From Caprimulgus europaeus (Eukaryota; Chordata; Aves; Caprimulgiformes; Caprimulgidae): a stretch of 64,000 nucleotides of DNA. The stretch lies in assembly GCA_907165065.1 (NCBI GenBank), contig OU015528.1:25812015-25876014 (forward strand), read 5' to 3'. Positions 53,901 through 62,900 of this stretch are shown one piece after another; within the stretch, counting starts at the first letter, position 1; each line of letters starts with the position of its first letter. Below the pieces are notes generated by a model. It had not been told where the DNA came from, did no database searches, and was given only the letters and a program-made list of their open reading frames with translations. The position numbers and the translations under genes were made by a program.

Positions 53901-56900
53901 TCTTTGCAAGTGTCTGTCTTTTGAAGAAAAATAAAATAGTCATTAGAAATTATTTTATAGGTCCTTCTTGATGATCAAGACTGAAAGGGCAGATATGGAA
54001 TGTTTGTTTTGTGAGAAATATTTTCCCTTTGACAGCTTAGTGTTTTTTTTTCCTTGATGGTAGTCTTTGTGGAGTTATTCTGGTGCAGGGAAGTTGTTCA
54101 ATTTCACCCATGTTGTTCACAAGACTGCTTTTAATTCAGTGGGTGCAGTGGATTCCACATTTTGACATGGATTTTTGAAATTCTTGTTGTGGGAAGGCTT
54201 TTGTTAGAACTGTAGAGAAACATTGCCTAGTTCTACTTTCACTCAGGTTATGTTAGTCTCTAGGAAATTTGCATCTGGTAGTGGATTTACCACATTAGGG
54301 TAATATGAAGGCCAAGAGAAATGTGAAGAGTTCTATAGGGTAAGATGAAGGCCAAGAGAAACGTGAAGAGTTCTATAGATATAGAAATGTCTTTCAAAGT
54401 ATGCTTTTCCTTCAGTATAAGTTACAAGATTTTCCATATGAATTGCAGTCAAGGCCAGTATGGCACAAGCAGAAGTGTAGATTAAAAAAGTAGATTAAAA
54501 GTCATCATGAGTTGGAATTTAGGAAGGAAGTTTTTGTGTATTTTTCCTGAGTCTTGAGTTCGCTGTTGTTTGGGGGGGGGGGGGGGGGGGGAGAGAGAGA
54601 GAGAAAAGAGCAGCAACAGTTTTAAGGTATCATTTTTTTTCACTTAAGAAGATCTCAGTATTACTACTTAGGCAGCAGTCATGGAAGTTTCATTTGGTAA
54701 TTGTTAGATGCAAGAGCACTTACCTCCTTAATCACTCTGTAAATTATTAAAATGTATATATATTTTTTCAATCTGTTCTTAAGTAGAAAGTAAGACTTGC
54801 AAGCCTTGTATCTGATAAATGCAAGTAGGAAAGTTAGTGAACTGAACTTTCATTTTCAGAATATTTAATTTGTGAATCGAAGTACCAATTTTCTTTTTTA
54901 TTATTATTATTTTCAGGTCCTCCAGGCCCTCCTGGAGGTATAAGAGTAGAAGAAATTAGAGACACTGCTGTAGCACTTACCTGGAGTCGTGGAACAGACA
55001 ATCACAGCCCTATTTCTAAATACACTATCCAGTCAAAAACCTTTCTATCTGAAGAGTGGAAAGATGCCAAAACAGGTAAGAGTAATGCCAGAAGTAATAC
55101 AATCAATAGGTTTTAAAGTGTTTGATTGTTAGAAAGCTTGTCTAATCAGAAAATAGTTACAATAAAAGGAAACTGGGGATGGTACTAGTCTGCTACAGGG
55201 TTGTGGAACAGGTGCCATCCTGCCAGTGTGTTGTCAACAGGTTTGTTCCCAGGACTTGGAGGGCCTGAACTGAGTATCAAGAAATATGGAGAACAGACCA
55301 GAGTTTTTACCTGGTTTTGCCTCTTTCCTTGTTGTTTGAAACTTCCCACATCAACTACTAGAATCATAAAAATTTATTTGCAGGTTAATTTGCATGACAG
55401 ATGAATGTCTTAATTTCTGTATTTGTTATGCAGAAAGTTGGTTAAAATTGTCTGCTTTTTCCTGGGAGCAGACTAAGTCCCAACTGCATTAAAACTGGCA
55501 CCCCTAGAGAAAACATAGCTAAGATTATTCTTCTAACCACTGGATGTCATCATTGTGCCACATAATTGCAGTTGAGGTGGCATCTACCTGAACACAGGGC
55601 ATTTCTTTGCAAGATTTAACATAAATGCATAAATTATAAAAATATTTATAAACTACTATAATCTTTGAATGCTTTATGAAGGATAGCATTGCCACAATCT
55701 ATACAGAATTGTCCTATCAATACGATTCATTATGCCACCGTAATAAATTGCGACTTTAGTACTTTTCTGTGGAATTAGAGCAACACATATTCAGCTTTTC
55801 TAAATATTAAGAATATTAACAGTTTGAGCTATTGACTTTCATTTAAGTTGTTATTTGAAACTACAGAGATAGATGTCTAAGAAAAAGACTTTGACATACT
55901 AACCTGAAAAAACTCTATTTTTAGAGTAAAAAGTAAAAAATACTAGAGCTACTGCCTTAAATCATATTTCTTTTCTAAAACATGTCATATATGTAGCTCT
56001 ACTGTATATAATTACCTCCAACAGCCAGCACTAGTATATTGCTTATGTTAAAGTAGCTTGGAAAATAAAACTAGAAGTTTCTCCGGACCCTTCCTATCTC
56101 TTGTATTTTGTTTAATAGTTTCTGTAGTATATATATCTTTGAACTTAAAAAAATTATATGATGTAGACATTAGGAATGTTCAAATACCTGATTATTTGCT
56201 TCAGTGACAATACACAGGAGGGAGGATCCTTTTAGACTAGCTTCTATTTTCTTCAGGTTAAATTGTATTTTATTTCCTATTCATTTTTTTTTTCTTTTTA
56301 ATTAAAAAAAAAAAAGAAAAGAAAAGGAATTGGGAAGCAATGAGGGTCTAGAAAGACATAGGAAGAATTTATAAACAGGTATGGCAGCTCTGATATTGGT
56401 TCTTTTTGTGCTGCATGTTACTGGAACTAGAAATGTGTGTAGTGTTGAATTAATATTTTTGCTCTGTCTGGTTCAGAGCAGACACTTGAATCCATCTCTC
56501 TCACTTCTCAGGAAGATTCCCTATTTGCAGTATTGTAGGCATGAGGAGATGCATTTCTCTGCACCTCTGAAGTTCTGCTTCACAGAATTAATGAGATAGT
56601 CATTGAGACATGCAGTCGGACTTTGAGTCTTATCCTGTAGCATGTTGAGTGGGATTTACATCTTGAGTGGGACAGGGAGGAATCTGGATTGTTGAATTCC
56701 TTTTTTTAAGAAACTAGCAGGCAAAATATAAATTACTCATTTCTAAAAAGTTTAAATGAACTATCCAGTGTTTTCAGAATCATTGGTTTTTCATTTGAAC
56801 CACACTGAGTAATTTTGATTAATAGATGGTTCCCTCAAAAATAGGTAAAATCACCATAGTAACCATCACTGGCACCACTGCAAGCCTTTACTTAATTTCT

Positions 56901-59900
56901 GGACTCCTCCCAGTTTGGCTGGGTGTTCACTTTCATATGAAAGAAGCATGATGAACAGTCCAAATTAATCTCTCATCAGTGTTTAGGCTATCATTTAATG
57001 ATGCTAATTTTCAATGTGTGGAACAAAAAAAATATACTTTGGCATAGCCATTTGGAAATATTGTTATTATTATTGCTACTACCATTATTTCCAAACCAAA
57101 TCATTCATCTCAGGTTGCATAATATCAAGTGTGTTTTATGAAGGAAGTGTATTCTACTTCACAGTACAGAAATACGTATGAATGGGTTGTGTAACAAGTT
57201 GTTTACATTTATGTTGCTCCTTCCAGTTAAGGAGATCAGATTCTCATCATGTTGAGTATTCATTATTATTCTGGGAATTTGTGGCACAGTAAGGTTAAAT
57301 GAAGAGATTGAAAATAGCCAAGGAAAAGGAATGCCAAATTTATATCATGGTTTATACGCCATAGGAGGTTTGCAGTAGCTCTATTGACTGGACAGAAAAA
57401 TAATTTGAGTAAGGATGAGGGAGGGTGATGGGCAGGTGGAAAGAAAAGGGAAGGTGTTTTTCTTTCTCCTTCAGGGCCTTACTTTGGAATGAAAAGTGTA
57501 ATTATCATTCAGTAGAGGAAAGTTGTGTCACCATCCAGTGATTACATTGCCATGCCTGGGATTTTTGCAGGCATTGCATCCATTTTTTATTTCCAAATCA
57601 ACTGCCTTCCCAGTTCAGAATATCTCATTTCTCATCACCCTCTGAACCCAAGACTATAATTTGACAAACAACTCTTGGCCCACGGAATAAATGAGAAGCA
57701 TCTGTCTTTCTATAACTGCATACAGCTATAGAAACAACCCCTATTGTCTGAGAATTGTAGACAGAGTCATGAGTTATGCATATTATTTATGGTAAGAAGC
57801 TCATCCTTATGACAATAATAAGTCTTTTTGCAGGAATTACAAGAACACTTAACCTTTTGGATCAGAACTAGATGGCAAGTTGTAGCATGCCCACTAATAA
57901 GGTGTACCAAAATATGACCACATTTTATAAACCACTGTTTATCGATTGATCGAACCCTACATTTCTATATGTCTATGCCTTGTCTATATAATGAATCTTT
58001 ATTTTACTGGTTTTGCATTCCAGTTTTTTCATTGCATTTGCCTGTAGGTAAAATGAAATTCTACAACTACAATATGTAATTGGTAAAGATACCTCATAAC
58101 TGCATGTACTTCTTTTGCTAGTTCACACCCAGTTAAAACTTACAAGTCTATAAGATTTATCGAAGATAGTGTTATAGTTTCCGAATTCCCAGTCATTGCC
58201 ATGAGTACTACTTGTAAAATGTGGTATTCCTAATGTACAACATCAAGTTTCCTTCAGTTGTCTATGTGTGGTTGCAGAATAGTGGCAGTTTTACCGAAAT
58301 CAACCACATTGTTGTCTGACCTTATTGTAAAAATGCTGTTTTCTAAAGCAATTTTTAATTTTTTTTTTTTTTTTTTTTTAGAACCTTCAGATATTGAAGG
58401 AAATATGGAATCTGCTACAGTGATTGATTTAATTCCATGGATGGAATATGAGTTCCGGATAATAGCAACAAACACTTTGGGGACAGGAGAACCTAGTATG
58501 CCATCACAGAGAATTAGAACTGAAGGCGCTCGTACGTAAACAGAAAATGTCAAGTTTTTAAATGTGCTTCTTAATTTTCACATTTCTATTAATCAGTTTT
58601 GTAATTTGGGTTGGTTTTTTTAAAAAAAAGCACTTTAAAAGATGCAGGTCTAAGAATTATTTCAGGTCTATTTCAGCCACACATTACTATAGATTTTAGT
58701 AAGCAAATACTAGACTGTTCAGATCTGATCACATCAAAGTAGGCAGGAAGGAAACATTGTGCAACAAACAGCAAATTTGCCTCCACTGCTGAAAAGGAAT
58801 CATACTGTGTCTTTCAGAGATTCCCCACTGTATATATCAGTCAGGTCATGCATGTATGAATGCGTGCACATGCTTGGGACCAGGCTACAGGACTTTGAAA
58901 AAACCATGCACATGTTTAACAAGGAAAATGTCCATTTGGTTTGTATTCTAACTAAAGAATACATCACAAAATGTGTGTTACACTGGGTAATGCCATTTTT
59001 CTGTGATTGACTGTTTGGTCTTATGTCTTCTTATTCCAGGTCAGAGATGTGACATTATCTGACACAACATATGCCCTTATCAGTCTAATTGCTCAGTGTT
59101 AAAATCTCAAAGTATATTTAAGGATATCCTTTAGGCTCAGGCTCATTCTTTTTAAAATGAATTCTCCAAAATGAGGAATTGGATGTTATTATTCAAGATA
59201 ATACATTTTAGATTGACTGTACAAAAGAGATAACAGCAGTGTTCTAGGATGTAATACATCACTGCAGAAAGTCTGTATCCAGCAAAGCTTGGATATCAGC
59301 ATATCCTCCTTAACATATGTTAGCACCCATGTGCAACTTAGATATATTTACAATTGTTGTCCCATAGCTTGAGAATTGAAACTAAAAATACAAAACCAAA
59401 GTGTAAAAATTATTTTTTTCAATTGTTTGGCAGAAGTCATTGTTAGGCCGCTCTCCATCATCTTTGGTAAGTCACGGGGAACGGGAGAGGTGCCTGAGGA
59501 CTGGAGGAAAGCAAATGTCACTCCAGTCTTCAAAAAGGGCAAGAAGGAGGACCCAGGCAATTATAGACCTGTCAGCCTCATCTCCATCCCTGGGAAGGTG
59601 ATGGAACAACTTAGCCTCTCTAGGCAATCTCTAGGCATATCAAGGATAAGAGGGTCATTAGGAGCACTCATCATGGTTTTAACAAGGGGAAGTCATGTTT
59701 AACCAACCTAATAGCTTTTTATGAGGACATAACCGGGTGGATAGGTGATGGTAGAGCAGGGGATGTGGTTTATCTTGATTTCAGCAAAGCATTTGACACC
59801 ATCTCCCACAGCATCCTCACAGCTAAACTGAGGAAGTGTGGTCTAGATGATTGGGTAGTGAGGTGGATTGTGAAATGGTTGAAAGGAAGAGAGTTGTGGT

Positions 59901-62900
59901 CAATGGGGCAGAGTCTAGTTGGAGGCCTGTGTCTAGTGGAGTCCTTCAGGGGTCAATACTGGGACCAGTACTATTCAATCTATTCATCAGTGATCTGGAT
60001 GAGGGAACAGAGGGCACTGTCAGCAAGTTTGCTGATGATACAAAGCTGGGAGGAGTGACTGACACATCAGAAGGCTGTGCTGCCATTCAGACAGACCTAG
60101 ACAGGCTGGAGAGTTGGGTGAGGAGAAATTTAATGAAATAAAACAAGTGCAAGTGTAGAGTCTGGCATCTGGGAAAGAACAATCCCATGTACCAGACAGT
60201 ACAGGTTGGGGACAGACTTGTTGGAGAGCAGCGTAGGAGAAATGGACCTGGGGGTCCTGGTGGACAGCAGGATGACCATAAGCCAGCACTGTGCCCTTGT
60301 GGCCAAGAAGGCCAATGGCATCCTGGGTTGTATTAGAAGGGGTGTGGTTAGTAGGTCAAGAGAGGTTCTCCCCACCCTCTACTCTGCCCTGGTGAGGCCG
60401 CATCTGGAATATTGTGTCCAATTCTGGGCCCCACAGTTCAAGAAGGACAGGGAACTGCTTGAGAGAGTCTAGCACAGAGCCACCAAGATGATTAAGGGAG
60501 TGGAACATCTCCCTTATGAGGAAAGGCTGAGGGAGCTGGGTCTCTTTAGTTTGGAGAAGAGGAGACTGAGGGGTGACCTCATTAATGTTTATAAATATGT
60601 AAAGGATGAATGTCAAGAAGGTGGAGCCAGGCTCTTCTCAGTGATGTCCAACAGTAGGACAAGGAGCAATGGGTGCAAGCTGGAGCATAGGAGGTTCCAT
60701 TTAAACATAAGGAAAAAACCTTTTCACTGTGAGAGTGACAGGCCACTGGGACAGAGAGGTTGTGGAGTCTCCTTCTCTGGAGACATTCAAGACCCGCCTG
60801 GATGCCTTCCTGTGTGACCTACTGTAGATGATCCTGCTCTGGCAGGGGGATTGGACTAGATGATCTTTCGAGGTCCCTTCTAATCCCTAACATTCTGTGA
60901 TTCTGTGTATCTGCTAGGTTATTGCTTTGATTAGATAGTATTTTTAAAATAAAATGTGTTTGCATTGCAAATTTTAAAACATTTATTAAAAAATACCCAC
61001 ACTTGGTCCATTAAAAAATTCGTTTCTTAGGGAGAAAGGAAATACAGATTGGTTAAATTAATCTGGACAGGGAAGGAAAAGCCACAGAACTTTAATACTA
61101 AAGTAAAAGGAAATTACTGCCTATAAAATTGACTATTAGCATCATATATTTTATGACTTAACAGCTGTATTTGAATGTCCAGGAATCTAAATGAGAAATC
61201 TATACATGCTTCTTGGAGTGCTTGGTGCACAACAGACATATTTTAAATATCAGAAAAGAGACAGAAAGAGAAAGGAAATAATGCTCACAGGTGGAATAGT
61301 GATAGTGTCCTGCAGTTTGCAGTGTGCCACTTTCATGGTATTTGTTTTAGCCTGCCAAAAAATGGCATATCCTCTAGTTCTGCAGGAGGATGCAATGCTT
61401 TGGCAAGAGGCTGGCTGTTCAGTCTCTTGTCTGATTCCCCATGCACAGCACCATTGTAATCTCTGGCAGATTGTGAGACATTTTTGGTAAAACAAAGCAA
61501 AATGTTAACGTACTCTTCCTAGGCATCATTCGGCACTTCTTGCCATGGCAAAATAGGGTATAAATCAGCAAGAGTTCGCAGGTGAACTTCTGTGCATTTT
61601 CTGACGGGAGCTAGGATCTGTTATGAGCAGTAACAATAGGATTTGGGTTGAAGCGTCAGCCTCCGGGGTACTCAGAACCAGCACTGCCTGTGCATTTTCA
61701 TGTAAATCTGAATAAGGTAAATATTTTAATGCACAAACAACAACCCATATCTGCACATTGTAGTTATTTACCATTTGTTCTGTCTTAAACAGCAACAAAC
61801 AGTGATGCATCTTTGTTGTACAAGTGACAAATAACATCCATTAAATTAAAATGTTACTAGTGTCTTTCATTTATGAAGTCTCTCTTCTTGTAGATAACTG
61901 TAAATTCAGTAACATTTTTATTAGCTTGCTAAGAATGTGTGTCATGATTTTTATTTTTAATGAAATCTGCTTGCTTCATCAATAACACATTTCACAGCGA
62001 TTCTTGAAATTCAATGCATCAAAGTCTGCTTTTATGTTTTTTAGCTTATGAATGCATTAGGGTAGTTGTCTGAGTATAGCTGTCTGAATTAGTAACCCAG
62101 TCTTAATGGAGGGAGAAACCTGGGTTTAATGGTTGAGAGAATGAGGGAGATTCTCTTGAAAAGGGTGATTTGTAAGACATTAGACAGTCTTTTTTCTCTT
62201 CTCTGGCAACCTATGTATCTTCTTTGACTACTTAAGCATTCCAGTAAACCTCTGCTTCTAGTTTAGCACTAAAGTTATATGCTTATCATAGATAATGTGA
62301 CTACTATGTATTTCAGTAATAACAAGGTTGAGAAAAAAGTGCAGGCTTCCTCTTGAATTATTATGTGTGTCTGCTTAGTCTACTTCTCCACTATTTTTTT
62401 TTTCTGGAAGGCCAGAAATAAATAACACATACTATACACTGAATACTGATTTCAATTTCAAATTTATTGTTACATGTTTTTATCTTTTATGAAAACATTA
62501 ATTCTGCTTTGTGTTTCTCCTCAGCTGACCCTCAGAGAAGGCCTCAGCAAACATCTTACTTAAATAGTGGGAGAGCACTTAGGAACTATCCCCTTACTAT
62601 CCTGTGACATGCACTGATTAGTGGAGAAAATGCCTGATCATATAAGAATTTTTAACACAAAGAACATGTTCATGTAGACAGGACATGTAGCTAATACATG
62701 ATCACCTGGGGCATATTTAATGCACTATAGTTAGGCAGTCATTTCTTAAGTTTTCAGTGGTAGTTTGTGTATCCTTAGTATTGAGTGACAGCAAGTAAAT
62801 ACACAAACACCACAGAGGATAGCAATAGAATCATCACACTTAGTGCAACGAGTTCTACAGAAGTGGGAATACAGGAATGATTTATAATGGAGTCCTTGAC

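Larger units (their letters stand above)
50886..54916 (+). other. CNTN1: CNTN1 intron 13 (4.0 kb)
   Basis: Separates the six Ig domains from the fibronectin repeats (phase 1). It holds a CR1 tail (51368-51473), a 40-bp tandem duplication (54298-54377) and the G20-(GA)7 tract (54572-54604), each listed. The rest is AT-rich. Confidence 0.9.
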
